Positions 46,487 to 54,951 of a stretch of 64,000 nucleotides of DNA are shown here, piece after piece. The stretch is from Stigmatella erecta (GTDB taxonomy: Bacteria > Myxococcota > Myxococcia > Myxococcales > Myxococcaceae): the NCBI RefSeq assembly GCF_900111745.1, contig NZ_FOIJ01000002.1:620001-684000 (forward strand). Direction: 5' to 3'. Each line of letters begins with the position of its first letter. Positions within the stretch are counted from its first letter, which is position 1. The translations under genes and the position numbers were made by a program. A model generated the notes under the pieces. It did not search any database and was not told the origin of the DNA. It was given only the letters and a program-made list of their open reading frames with translations.

Positions 46487-48130
46487 ATGTCCCAAAAAGC
46501 GCTGTACGTGCTCATCGCAGCCATGTTCCTACGCGCGGCGCCGGCCCGGGCTGACGTGACGCTTGATGGCAAATCGGCCACTCCCGAAGCGATCGCCGCC
46601 ATCGCGCAAGGCCAACCCGTGAGGATCGCCCCCGAGGCATTCAAGCGCATCGAGCAGGCGCACCGGGTGCTGCTGCAGGCCGCGGCCGAAGGCCAGACCA
46701 TCTACGGCCTGACGGTGGGCGTGGGCTTGAACAAGGACCGGGCCATGGTCGACGCGCAGGGCAAGCTCACCGAGGAAGTCATCGAGGCGTCGCGGCGCTT
46801 CCAGATCGGGCTCATCCGCGCGCACTCCGGCAGTGTCGGTCCCGATATGGATGTCCAGACGGTGCGGGCGACGATGGCGGCCAGGCTCAACACCCTGCTG
46901 GTGGGTGGGGCGGGCGTTCAACCGGAGGTCATCGACGCCTACGTGCAGTTCTTGAATCGGGGCATCGCGCCGGTCATTCCGGCGGGCGGCTCCCTGGGAG
47001 AAGCCGATATCACCATCATCAGCCATGTCGGGCTCGCGATGCTCGGTGAGGGCGAGGTCTATTACAAAGACCAGAAGACCTCCGCGGCGAAGGCGCTCCA
47101 GGCCGCGGGCGTGAAGCCGGTGAAGCTGTTCGGCAAGGACGCCCTCGCGATCCTGAGTTCGAACGCGTATTCGGCGGGCATGGCGGCGCTCGCGCTCAAC
47201 GAGCTGTCGCACCTCATCACCGTGAACAAGCTGGTGTACGCGCTCAGTCTGCAGGCGATCAACGGCAACGTGTCGCCCCTGCTCGAAGACACGCTGGCGC
47301 TGCGCCCCTTTCCCCAAACGGTCCGCGCGGGCGCGGAGCTGCGGGAGCTGCTCTCCGGCTCGAGCCTGTGGAACCAGGATGCCACGCGCCGGCTTCAGGA
47401 CCCGCTCAGCTTCCGCGACAGCGTCTATGTGCTGGGCGAAGTGACCCGCACGTACGACGAGGCACGCAGCCTGCTCAACATCCAGTTGAATTCCTCCGAC
47501 GACAACCCGGGTGTGGCGGTGAACGTGACGCCGAAGTCGCAGCGCTGGCAGGAGAAGAAGAGCTACGTGGTGGCGGCGGACATGGCGGGCGCGGTGCTGC
47601 CCAGTGCCAACTTCGAGCCGCTGCCCTGGGTCCTCGCCTTCGAGCAGCTGGGCATCGCGCTGGCGCACAACTCGCTCACCTCCGCGCAGCGCATCATCAA
47701 GCTGGACGACCCCACCATCACCGGCCTGGAGCGCTATCTCGGGACGGAGAAGACCGTGCATGCGTTCGGCGCGATGGAGAAGCCCGTGGTGGCCCTGGCG
47801 CTGGAGAACAAGGTGCTGGCGGCTCCCGTGTCCACCGAGTTCTTGCCCGTGGCGGGTGGAATCGAAGACATCGCGACGAACGCGCCCGAGGTCGTGAAGC
47901 GCGTCCAGAAGCAGGTCGACAACAGCTACGCGCTGCTCGGAATTGAGTCCATTCACAGCGCCCAGGCCATCGACCTGCGCCGGGCGAGCCGCAAGGAGTT
48001 CACGCTCGCGCCCGCGACCGCGAAGCTCTACGGCGCGGTACGGCGCAAGGTCGCGTTCCTCGATGAGGATCGTCCGTTGACACCCGACTTCCGCGCGGCC
48101 GCCGAGGTCCTGCGGAACTACCACGATTAG
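46487..48130 (+). CDS. Secreted aromatic amino acid ammonia-lyase (HAL/PAL) homologue lacking the MIO triad
   Basis: 547 residues with a signal peptide (cleavage after ARA at ~residue 22). The rest aligns along its length with the HAL/PAL/TAL fold: YGLTVGVG (substrate Tyr and Gly loop, ~75), LQDPLSFRDSVYVLG, NSSDDNPGVAV and LENKVLAAPVSTEFLPVAGGIED. In the core, where active members have Gly-Ala-Ser-Gly-Asp (the Ala-Ser-Gly cyclises to the MIO group), this protein reads GSLGEADITIISH. The triad is therefore absent and replaced by Glu-Ala with one residue fewer. It cannot make a normal MIO, so it may catalyse a different reaction or be a binding protein in the periplasm. An outer-membrane barrel gene starts 27 bp on. 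Confidence 0.85.
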   Translation: MSQKALYVLIAAMFLRAAPARADVTLDGKSATPEAIAAIAQGQPVRIAPEAFKRIEQAHRVLLQAAAEGQTIYGLTVGVGLNKDRAMVDAQGKLTEEVIEASRRFQIGLIRAHSGSVGPDMDVQTVRATMAARLNTLLVGGAGVQPEVIDAYVQFLNRGIAPVIPAGGSLGEADITIISHVGLAMLGEGEVYYKDQKTSAAKALQAAGVKPVKLFGKDALAILSSNAYSAGMAALALNELSHLITVNKLVYALSLQAINGNVSPLLEDTLALRPFPQTVRAGAELRELLSGSSLWNQDATRRLQDPLSFRDSVYVLGEVTRTYDEARSLLNIQLNSSDDNPGVAVNVTPKSQRWQEKKSYVVAADMAGAVLPSANFEPLPWVLAFEQLGIALAHNSLTSAQRIIKLDDPTITGLERYLGTEKTVHAFGAMEKPVVALALENKVLAAPVSTEFLPVAGGIEDIATNAPEVVKRVQKQVDNSYALLGIESIHSAQAIDLRRASRKEFTLAPATAKLYGAVRRKVAFLDEDRPLTPDFRAAAEVLRNYHD

Positions 48131-48157
48131 GCTGGCTTGAATTCTTCGGAGACGGCA

Positions 48158-49381
48158 ATGAGCAACACGCAAAGAAGGCCGTGTTTTCCCGCACTGATGG
48201 CGGGTGCCCTGATCATGGCCACCGGTACCGCCGCCAGGGCCGAGGATGACCCACTCGGGGTGTTCAAGCTGGGCGACGGGACTTTGAAGGTGGGTGGCGC
48301 GCTCCGCGTCCGCCTGGATGCCACGCTGGACTCGCCCAAGCCCACGAGCGGCATCTCCTGGGACGTGGCGTGGTTGAGCGCCAGGTACGACTCCCCCACG
48401 TTCTTCGGCGCCTTCCAGTACCGCTTCTACGGTGGCACCAATGCCATCGGGTACTCGGACACCACCAACCTGGGGCAGGAGAATTACCTCACGTTCGCGT
48501 ACCTGGGCTACAACCTCACCAGCGAGCAAAAGCTCACCCTGGGAATGCACCAGATACCGTTCGGCATCCTCCCCTGGGTGAGCAGCTCGTTCTACCAGAC
48601 CATGGCCAACGTCATTGGTCTGGAGGATGTGCACAACGCCGGTATCAAATACAACTATAGCAATAGCGCGCTCACCCTCGATGCGGCCTACTACCTGCGC
48701 GATGGCGGCAGCTACTTCGGCCCGACGAGGGATGCGAACCGTTACTCGATTGGCTTCGTCCGGCACGACAGCTACGTCGAGGGGGGCACCAACAGCCGGG
48801 AGCGGCACCAGTTCATCGGGCGCGCGGCCTACAAGTTCGCCCATGGCCTGGAGAGCTCGTCCGAAGTCGGCGCCTCCGGGTTGTACTCCAGGATCCAGAA
48901 CCTGGATACCCGCGAGTCCGGCGGCCGGCTGGCCACCGCGCTCCACCTCGTCGGCAATTACGGCAGGGTCCGCACCCTGATCGAGGCCGGTCTCCAGCGA
49001 ATCGACCCCCGGAACCCGGACCAAGACAACTCGCTCATCACCATGGGCGGCTTCGGCGGCTCCTTCAAGGTGGCCACCAAGGGGAAGTTCCTCTCGCTCG
49101 ACCTCAGCTACAACGTGCCGGGCTCGTGGGCCTATATCAGTGGCGTGAGGCCGTATCTGAACTACAGCGTCTTCACGAAGGATGAAGCGGCGTTCAAGAC
49201 CTCGCACCGCCTCTTCGCGGGCACCTCGTTCTCCCTGTACGACCGGTGGTGGATCGCCGCGGAGTTCCGCTTCGGCAGGAACGATCCGTACACCGGCTCG
49301 TATGTGAATGGCCTGGGCGTGGGTGGCGACGACCGGTGGCACAGGGCCTACTACATGAACGTCGGCTATTACTATCCCTAG
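48158..49381 (+). CDS. Outer-membrane beta-barrel (porin-like) protein
   Basis: 407 residues. The ATG at 48158 gives a signal peptide with cleavage after ARA (MSNTQRRPCFPALMAGAL to ATGTAARA). The mature protein is a series of ~10-residue amphipathic strands joined by short turns (VAWLSARYDSPTFFGAFQYRFYGG, QNLDTRESGGRLATALHLVG). It ends with an aromatic terminal strand (RAYYMNVGYYYP), close to the outer-membrane C-terminal signature. No family is recognised. It follows the ammonia-lyase-like gene by 27 bp, probably one operon, and could admit the ligand of that periplasmic protein. Confidence 0.8.
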   Translation: MSNTQRRPCFPALMAGALIMATGTAARAEDDPLGVFKLGDGTLKVGGALRVRLDATLDSPKPTSGISWDVAWLSARYDSPTFFGAFQYRFYGGTNAIGYSDTTNLGQENYLTFAYLGYNLTSEQKLTLGMHQIPFGILPWVSSSFYQTMANVIGLEDVHNAGIKYNYSNSALTLDAAYYLRDGGSYFGPTRDANRYSIGFVRHDSYVEGGTNSRERHQFIGRAAYKFAHGLESSSEVGASGLYSRIQNLDTRESGGRLATALHLVGNYGRVRTLIEAGLQRIDPRNPDQDNSLITMGGFGGSFKVATKGKFLSLDLSYNVPGSWAYISGVRPYLNYSVFTKDEAAFKTSHRLFAGTSFSLYDRWWIAAEFRFGRNDPYTGSYVNGLGVGGDDRWHRAYYMNVGYYYP

Positions 49382-49396
49382 CGGGAGCCCAGCCGG

Positions 49397-50728
49397 TCAG
49401 CCCTGGGAGGGGCTGACGCCCTGGGAGAGGGAGGCGCCCGGCGCGCGGCCGGGCTTGAGGCTGACGAGGGCGGGCGCCGCCAGCACCGCGGCGATGATCA
49501 CATACCAGCCGGGAGCGAAGACGCCGCCGCGCCCCGTGAGCCAGGCGAGCACCGCCGGCGCGAAGCCACTGAACAGGGTGACGGCGAGGTTGTAGCAGAC
49601 CGACACCCCGGTCGAGCGCACGCGGGCCGGAAACAACTCGGCGAGCGTCGAGGGGGCCACGCCCACGAAGCAGCCGACGCCGATGCACAGCAGGGTCTGG
49701 GCGGCGATCAGCGTGGCGAGGCCGTGCTGAGTCTGCACGAGCCAGAGCATCGGGTGGACCAGCACCACCAGCCACAGGGCCGCTGCCATCAGCACGGTCT
49801 TGCGGCCCAGGCGGTCCGAGGCAATCCCGGCGAGGACACAGATGGCCACCATGACGACGTTGCCAACCAGCGAGGCGGTGAAGGCTTCGGACGGGGTGTA
49901 GCCGAAGCTCCGCTGCACGTAGGTCGGCATGAAGATGACGAGGACGTAGCTGGAGACCGTCCAGAGGATCGACAGGCTCGAGCCCTTCAGCACCATCAGC
50001 GGGAACTCGGACAAGAGCGTCCTCAGGGGCCGGACGGGCGCGCTGCCCCGGTGCCCGGCCTCACGCTTGAACTCCGGCGTCTCGTCGAGGGTGTTGCGGA
50101 TCCACATGCCGATCGGCGCGATCAGCAGGCCAATCACGAACGGTATGCGCCAGCCAAAGCCATCCAGCTGCTCCCGGGTCAACAGCGAGGTCACTCCGAA
50201 GGCCACCAGGGCGCCCAGGATGTTCGAGGCGGCCATGCTCGCCTGGAGCCAAGAGGCGTATTCCCCGCGCCGGTGGCTGGGGGCATGCTCGATCAGGAGC
50301 GCTGCCGCCCCCCCGACCTCGCCACCGGCCGAGAACCCCTGCAGCACACGGCCCGCGAGCAGCAACAAGGGCGCGCCAACCCCAATGGCCGCATAGGTCG
50401 GCGAGACGGCGATGATCAGGGTGCCCACCGCCATCAGGCCGATGGTGGCGGTGAGCACCGCCTTGCGGCCTGCCCGGTCGCCGTAGATGCCGAGCAGCAC
50501 CGCCCCCAAGGGGCGCACCACGAAGCCCAGCCCGAAGGCGAGAAAGGCCTTCACCAACTCGATGGTCGGGTCGGAGCTGGGAAAGAAGGCCTTGGCGATG
50601 GAGAGGGCGAAGAGGGCGTAGACGGTGAAGTCGTACCACTCGAAGACGTTGCCGCTGCAGGCGGCGATGACCGCGCGGCGGCTGGTGCGCTCGTCCACCT
50701 CCAACGCTCGAACCTGACTCTCGGGCAT
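49397..50728 (-). CDS. MFS transporter, metabolite:H+ symporter (MHS) family
   Basis: 443 residues, twelve predicted membrane segments. The opening GNVFEWYDFTVYALFA and the loop GAVLLGIYGDRAGRKAVLT (MFS motif A) are typical of the MHS family, as is the RVLQGFSAGGEVGGAAA stretch. MHS members import small metabolites such as carboxylates, proline or aromatic acids with protons. It ends 15 bp from the convergent barrel gene and its start is divergent from the desaturase. Its substrate may be the same compound handled by the neighbouring secreted lyase homologue, but that is inference. Confidence 0.88.
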   Translation of the reverse strand: MPESQVRALEVDERTSRRAVIAACSGNVFEWYDFTVYALFALSIAKAFFPSSDPTIELVKAFLAFGLGFVVRPLGAVLLGIYGDRAGRKAVLTATIGLMAVGTLIIAVSPTYAAIGVGAPLLLLAGRVLQGFSAGGEVGGAAALLIEHAPSHRRGEYASWLQASMAASNILGALVAFGVTSLLTREQLDGFGWRIPFVIGLLIAPIGMWIRNTLDETPEFKREAGHRGSAPVRPLRTLLSEFPLMVLKGSSLSILWTVSSYVLVIFMPTYVQRSFGYTPSEAFTASLVGNVVMVAICVLAGIASDRLGRKTVLMAAALWLVVLVHPMLWLVQTQHGLATLIAAQTLLCIGVGCFVGVAPSTLAELFPARVRSTGVSVCYNLAVTLFSGFAPAVLAWLTGRGGVFAPGWYVIIAAVLAAPALVSLKPGRAPGASLSQGVSPSQG

Positions 50729-50788
50729 GCGGTGACGTTACGCCAAGCCCACGTGGTTGGACAGAGCGCCAGCCGTTATGATGCCGGC

Positions 50789-51793
50789 ATGGTGGCTGCT
50801 CCCCCGACCCCATCCATCGCCGATGCCGACACCCTCAGCGCTTCAACGGACTCGCGTGGCGCCGCCTGGTGGCAGCGTTGGGAGATTCCGACCTGGCTCG
50901 TCGCCGCCGCCATCTATGGCGCCTGGGCGGGGCTGGTGTTGTTCCATGCCGTGATTCCCTGGCCGCTCTTGATGCTTGCCGGCGCCTATGTACTCGCCTG
51001 GCACTTCTCGTTGCAGCACGAGGCGATCCACGGATGGCAGAGCATCCCGCCCTGGTTGCGCACGGCGCTCGTCTGGCCTCCGATTGGCGGCTGGCTGCCC
51101 TTCGCGCTCTACCGGCACAGCCATACCATCCACCACCGCAACCACCACCTGACCTATCCGGGGTTGGACACCGAGAGCGTGTATCACCGCGAAGAGGACT
51201 GGGCCCGCTATTCGAAAGCATGGCGGGCGGTCCTGATGTTCAACCAGACCCTGCTCGGGCGCATGCTGATCGGGCCCATCCTGCGCCTTCGCAAGCTGGT
51301 GCTGACAGAGGGGGCGCGGGTGCGCGCGGGCGACTTCCGCAACGGCGGCATCTGGTTGCGCTTCGCCGTGGGGCTGGCGGCGGTGCTGTGGTTCGTCTCG
51401 TCCGTTGCCCACATGCCGATCTGGAAGTACTACCTCCTCATGGTCTACCCGGCCTTCAGCCTGGGACTGGTGCGGGCCTTCATCGAGCACCGTTGGGGCG
51501 AGCATCCGGAGGAGCGGGTCGCGAGCGTCGAGAGCAACTGGGTTTTCGGCCTGCTGTTCCTGTGGAACAACCTTCACATCGTGCACCACCTGGATCCGGT
51601 CCTGCCCTGGTACGAGATCCCTGGCGCCTACCGCCGCGGCCGCGAGGAGCTGTTGCGCCGCAACGGCTCCTATGTGTTCAAGGGTTATGGGGAGATCGCG
51701 CGGCGCTGGTTGCTGAAGCCGGTGTTCATCCCCATCCACCCGCGCGGGGCACCTGGCAACGCCGTGACGCCCGCAGCGCGCCGTGGCGCCTAG
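50789..51793 (+). CDS. Fatty acid desaturase
   Basis: 334 residues from the ATG at 50789 (longer open frames upstream are antisense to the transporter). It is a membrane di-iron desaturase with all three histidine boxes, HEAIHG (~residue 78), HTIHHRNHH (~112) and NNLHIVHHLDP (~265), and four or more membrane segments. It introduces double bonds into acyl chains. Divergent from the MHS transporter across 60 bp, and its stop overlaps the convergent PhnD-like gene by four bases. Confidence 0.9.
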   Translation: MVAAPPTPSIADADTLSASTDSRGAAWWQRWEIPTWLVAAAIYGAWAGLVLFHAVIPWPLLMLAGAYVLAWHFSLQHEAIHGWQSIPPWLRTALVWPPIGGWLPFALYRHSHTIHHRNHHLTYPGLDTESVYHREEDWARYSKAWRAVLMFNQTLLGRMLIGPILRLRKLVLTEGARVRAGDFRNGGIWLRFAVGLAAVLWFVSSVAHMPIWKYYLLMVYPAFSLGLVRAFIEHRWGEHPEERVASVESNWVFGLLFLWNNLHIVHHLDPVLPWYEIPGAYRRGREELLRRNGSYVFKGYGEIARRWLLKPVFIPIHPRGAPGNAVTPAARRGA

Positions 51794-52599
51794 GCCAGAA
51801 CAGGGTAGCCCAGCTCGGCGGCCCGCCGCGCATGGTCGAGGAGGGCGCTGTACTCGGCCTGCGGCGCCGGCTCGATACGGGCGAGCCGCAAGCCGCTCAA
51901 CACGCTGGCGAAGCGAGGCTCCGCTGACATCCGGTACAGGCACCGCTGCAGCGCGGCCACGGTCGCGTCGCCGGTGCGGGCGGAGGTGACGAACGGCAGG
52001 GTGGGGCTCGGTGGCGTCTGGGCGATGACCCGGAGCTCCTCGACCAACTCCGGCTGATGGTCCTGGGAGAAGGCGTAGGTCAGGCAGTCGATCGAGGCGC
52101 AGTCGGCGCCGCCCCCGGCGACCAGCCTCATGCTGGCACCATGCCCGCCGGTCTCGAGCACCTCGCCGAAGAAGGGCTTGCCGCCGGCCACTTCCGCCAG
52201 CATCCGGCGCGGCAGGTTCATGCCCGAGTTGGAGTGAAGGCTGTTCAGGGCGAAGCGCTGACCGCGCAGGTCGGCCACCCGGCGCGCGGGCGAAGACTTC
52301 CGCGCCACGAGGAAGGCGCTGTGGGTGGAGCCGGTACAGCCCGCAGCGTCGTAGCAGGGCCGGGCCAGGAGCCGGTACTGGCCCTGGTAGACAGTCTGCA
52401 GGGGATAACCGCAGACCTGGGTGAATAGCACCTCGTCACCGATCACCTCGGGCACCGGCGGCCGTTCGAACGACAGGCTTTCGGGCACGCCTTCAATCCC
52501 CTCTTCGCGCAGCAGCCCACTCAAGGCCGTCCAGAAGGCGGTGTTCACCGCCCGCATGCCAGGGGCGTTGTACATCGGCAGGCTGGCGGTCATCGGCAT
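51790..52599 (-). CDS. PhnD-like phosphate/phosphonate-type binding protein without signal peptide
   Basis: 269 residues with the periplasmic-binding type 2 layout of PhnD-like proteins: MYNAPGMRAVNTAFW, FTQVCGYPLQT, LRGQRFALNSLHSNSGMNLPRRML and GGGADCASIDCLTYAF. There is no signal peptide at the used ATG, and the open frame does not extend upstream in a way that would add one. No ABC partner genes are adjacent. It may be a cytoplasmic ligand-binding protein. The function stays open. Confidence 0.8.
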   Translation of the reverse strand: MPMTASLPMYNAPGMRAVNTAFWTALSGLLREEGIEGVPESLSFERPPVPEVIGDEVLFTQVCGYPLQTVYQGQYRLLARPCYDAAGCTGSTHSAFLVARKSSPARRVADLRGQRFALNSLHSNSGMNLPRRMLAEVAGGKPFFGEVLETGGHGASMRLVAGGGADCASIDCLTYAFSQDHQPELVEELRVIAQTPPSPTLPFVTSARTGDATVAALQRCLYRMSAEPRFASVLSGLRLARIEPAPQAEYSALLDHARRAAELGYPVLA

Positions 52600-52771
52600 G
52601 CTCTCAGCTTATAGAACCACCCGCTGACGGTGGAGCGTGACTTCTTGGAAAAGCGGCGGCCTTCTTCGGCAAGAGACGAGCCGTCCGCCCCTCCTCCACA
52701 CCTCTGCACCAGCCCTCCCCTTCAACAGGGGCCCCAGTGACACGGCCGGGAGCCGCACGTCCAATGGCCCG

Positions 52772-53821
52772 TCACCGGCGTGGACGTTGCTCGCGGCCAT
52801 GCCCCTGCGGAAGCGCATCGCCCACCGCGGAGCGCTTCTCGTCTGTGTGTGCGAAGGGCCCGCGCCGGAACGCTGCCGGGCCCGTGCCCTGCAAGCGTTT
52901 GAACGCGCGGCTGAACGCAGGAACGCTCTCGTACCCCACGCGGCCTGCGATGGTCTCCACCTTCTCGGTGGTGTCGCGAAGCAGCTCCGCGGCCCGCGCG
53001 ATGCGCCAGCGCGCGAGGTACTGGAGCGGGGATTCGCCCACGAGCTCCGTGAAGCGCGCCGCGAACCCTGAGCGCGACATGCCCACGCGCCGCGCGAGCA
53101 TGTCGACGGTCCAAGGCTCGGCGACGCGGGCGTGCATGAGGCTCAGCGTCTCGTAAACCCGTGGGTCGGCAACGGCGGCGATGGCGCCGCGCTGACATGG
53201 GCCATTCCCCACCGTCGAGCGGAGTGCGAGCACGAACAGCACGTCGGCAAGACGCTGAAGCACGATGTTCCCCGCCGGCCGGGGCGACGCGCTCTCGGCG
53301 AGAATGAATTGAACCGCAGCGGAGATCCATGGCCCCGAGGCAGGGTCGCTCGCCGACAAGACGACGAGCGGCGGCACGCCCTGAAGGAGCACAGGCCCGC
53401 GTCCGTCGCTCAGTTCGAAGAAGCCCGCGACAATGGCGGTGGCTGCGCCGTGCCCCCCGATGCGCCGGGGCACCCAGCTGAGAGAGTAAGGTCCGTCGCA
53501 GACCGGGAGCGGCTCGCTGTCAGCCGAATCGCGCAGCACGTGGGCCGTGCCGTGTGGGACGAACCCGGCCTCTCCAGACGATAGGACGTGCGCTCGCTCC
53601 CCCTCGACCTCGAGCCGTGCGCTGCCGTGCGCGACGAGGTAAAAGCTCGCGCGATTCCGGCGGGGAATGCGAAGCCCCCACGGCGCGCGCGCCTCGATGG
53701 GGCTGTAGAGTGCGTGCCGGATCAGCGAGGCGCCGAGCACGTCGGCGACCGCGTCTCCCCGTGGATCTCGAAGCTCCAACGGCGTTGGCTTTTCAGCTAA
53801 CTGTTTTGGAGTTTTGCGCAT
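52772..53821 (-). CDS. AraC-family transcriptional regulator
   Basis: 349 residues from the ATG at 53821; a longer frame upstream to 54805 is antisense to the hydrolase gene and is not used. The N-terminal region is a cupin-like sensor of the AraC_binding_2 kind (SSGEAGFVPHGTAHVLRD). The C-terminal ~100 residues are a double helix-turn-helix (MLARRVGMSRSGFAARFTELVG, then AGRVGYESVPAFSRAFKRL). Divergent from an alpha/beta hydrolase gene, which is likely its target. The control region holds a short direct repeat. Confidence 0.9.
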   Translation of the reverse strand: MRKTPKQLAEKPTPLELRDPRGDAVADVLGASLIRHALYSPIEARAPWGLRIPRRNRASFYLVAHGSARLEVEGERAHVLSSGEAGFVPHGTAHVLRDSADSEPLPVCDGPYSLSWVPRRIGGHGAATAIVAGFFELSDGRGPVLLQGVPPLVVLSASDPASGPWISAAVQFILAESASPRPAGNIVLQRLADVLFVLALRSTVGNGPCQRGAIAAVADPRVYETLSLMHARVAEPWTVDMLARRVGMSRSGFAARFTELVGESPLQYLARWRIARAAELLRDTTEKVETIAGRVGYESVPAFSRAFKRLQGTGPAAFRRGPFAHTDEKRSAVGDALPQGHGREQRPRR

Positions 53822-53827
53822 GGAGCG

Positions 53828-53852
53828 TCCATAGCGCAGGCAGTATCCATAG
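53828..53852. promoter_or_regulatory. Direct repeat in the AraC/hydrolase divergent control region
   Basis: TCCATAG occurs twice, at 53828-53834 and 53846-53852, an 18-bp period, just upstream of the AraC-regulator start and about 100 bp from the hydrolase start. AraC-type proteins bind paired half-sites, so it is a candidate operator, but seven bases is short and chance is possible. Confidence 0.35.
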
Positions 53853-53953
53853 ACCAAGTCACACACGGGGCGTCTGCCTGGGCCGCTTGCCGGCCTCGCA
53901 CAGTGCTCGTCGTGAAGGCCGTCACGATCGCAGGACGAAAGGAGAGTGGTCCC

Positions 53954-54898
53954 ATGCTCAAGCCTATCCCTCGAACTGAAAACGGGGCCTTCGATGCGCC
54001 CGCGCCAGTGGTGTCGGTGAGTCCGGCCGTTCTGCCTGCACCGGGGCGGGGCGCGGATCTGGAAGTGCGGGTCTCCGCGCCCGTCACGGGAAGCGATTTG
54101 CCCATCATCGTTTTCGCGCACGGCCATGGGTCGTCGTCGGACGGCTATCTTCCCCTCGCGCACTATTGGGCGGCTCGTGGCTTCGTCGTGGTCCAGCCCA
54201 CCTTTCTTGATTCGAGGACGTTCGGCCTCGAACCGGATGATCCGCGGACCCCGTCGATCTGGAAACTCCGCATCGACGATGTGACGCGCGTTCTCGATCA
54301 CCTGGACGTCATCGAAGCTTCCGTTCCGGGACTCACGGGCCGCGTCGATCGCAGCCGGCTCGCCGCAGCTGGGCACTCGTTCGGGGCTCAAACAGTGGGG
54401 ATGCTGCTCGGCGCCAGAATGAGGGGGCCCGATGGCCGATTGAGTGAGGATCTGTCCGATCCTCGGATCAAAGCCGGTGTGTTGCTTTGCGCAGGGGGCC
54501 GAGGGGGCGACGCGCTGAGCCCTCTCGCGCGCGAGCATTTTCCGTATCTGAATCAGGTCTATGCCGGGATGACCACGCCGGCCCTCGTCGTCGCGGGCGA
54601 TCGGGACAATTCTCCGTTGACCGTCCGCGGTCCGGAATGGTTCACGGACGCGTACACCTTGAGCCCGGGCCCCAAGTCGCTCCTGACGCTGTCCGGAGCC
54701 GAGCATATGCTCGGTGGGATCTCCGGGGATCGCGTGACGGAAACGACCGACGAGAACCCCGCGAGAGTTGCAGCCGTCCAGCGGCTCACATGGGCGTACC
54801 TCCACACGGCGCTCTCCCCTGGCGATCGTGCTTGGCCCGTGGCGTGCGCGGAGTTGATGACGAGCCCAACCCCGCAGGGACGGGTTGAAAGCAAATAA
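53954..54898 (+). CDS. Alpha/beta hydrolase (chlorophyllase/PAF-acetylhydrolase-like)
   Basis: 314 residues from the ATG at 53954, with AAGGAG 9 bases upstream. Fold marks are LPIIVFAHGHGSSSDGY (oxyanion strand, ~residue 53), the nucleophile elbow AAGHSFGAQ (Ser ~140), a probable catalytic Asp in VAGDRDNS (~220) and a His in GAEHMLGG (~250). This arrangement suits the PAF-AH/chlorophyllase-like esterases, cytoplasmic here because no signal is present. Divergent from the AraC regulator. Confidence 0.88.
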   Translation: MLKPIPRTENGAFDAPAPVVSVSPAVLPAPGRGADLEVRVSAPVTGSDLPIIVFAHGHGSSSDGYLPLAHYWAARGFVVVQPTFLDSRTFGLEPDDPRTPSIWKLRIDDVTRVLDHLDVIEASVPGLTGRVDRSRLAAAGHSFGAQTVGMLLGARMRGPDGRLSEDLSDPRIKAGVLLCAGGRGGDALSPLAREHFPYLNQVYAGMTTPALVVAGDRDNSPLTVRGPEWFTDAYTLSPGPKSLLTLSGAEHMLGGISGDRVTETTDENPARVAAVQRLTWAYLHTALSPGDRAWPVACAELMTSPTPQGRVESK

Positions 54899-54951
54899 TT
54901 GCCGGCAGCCAATCCACCTTCCATTCGCTTCGGGCGATAAAGTGCGGCTCC

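Noticed and set aside
46529-49342. A 937-codon minus-strand frame over the lyase-like and barrel genes
   Set aside because: Antisense to two better-supported genes with signal peptides and ribosome sites; no recognisable domain.
52772-54805. Extended AraC frame starting at 54805
   Set aside because: The extra part is antisense to the hydrolase gene and low-complexity; the ATG at 53821 gives a normal AraC length.
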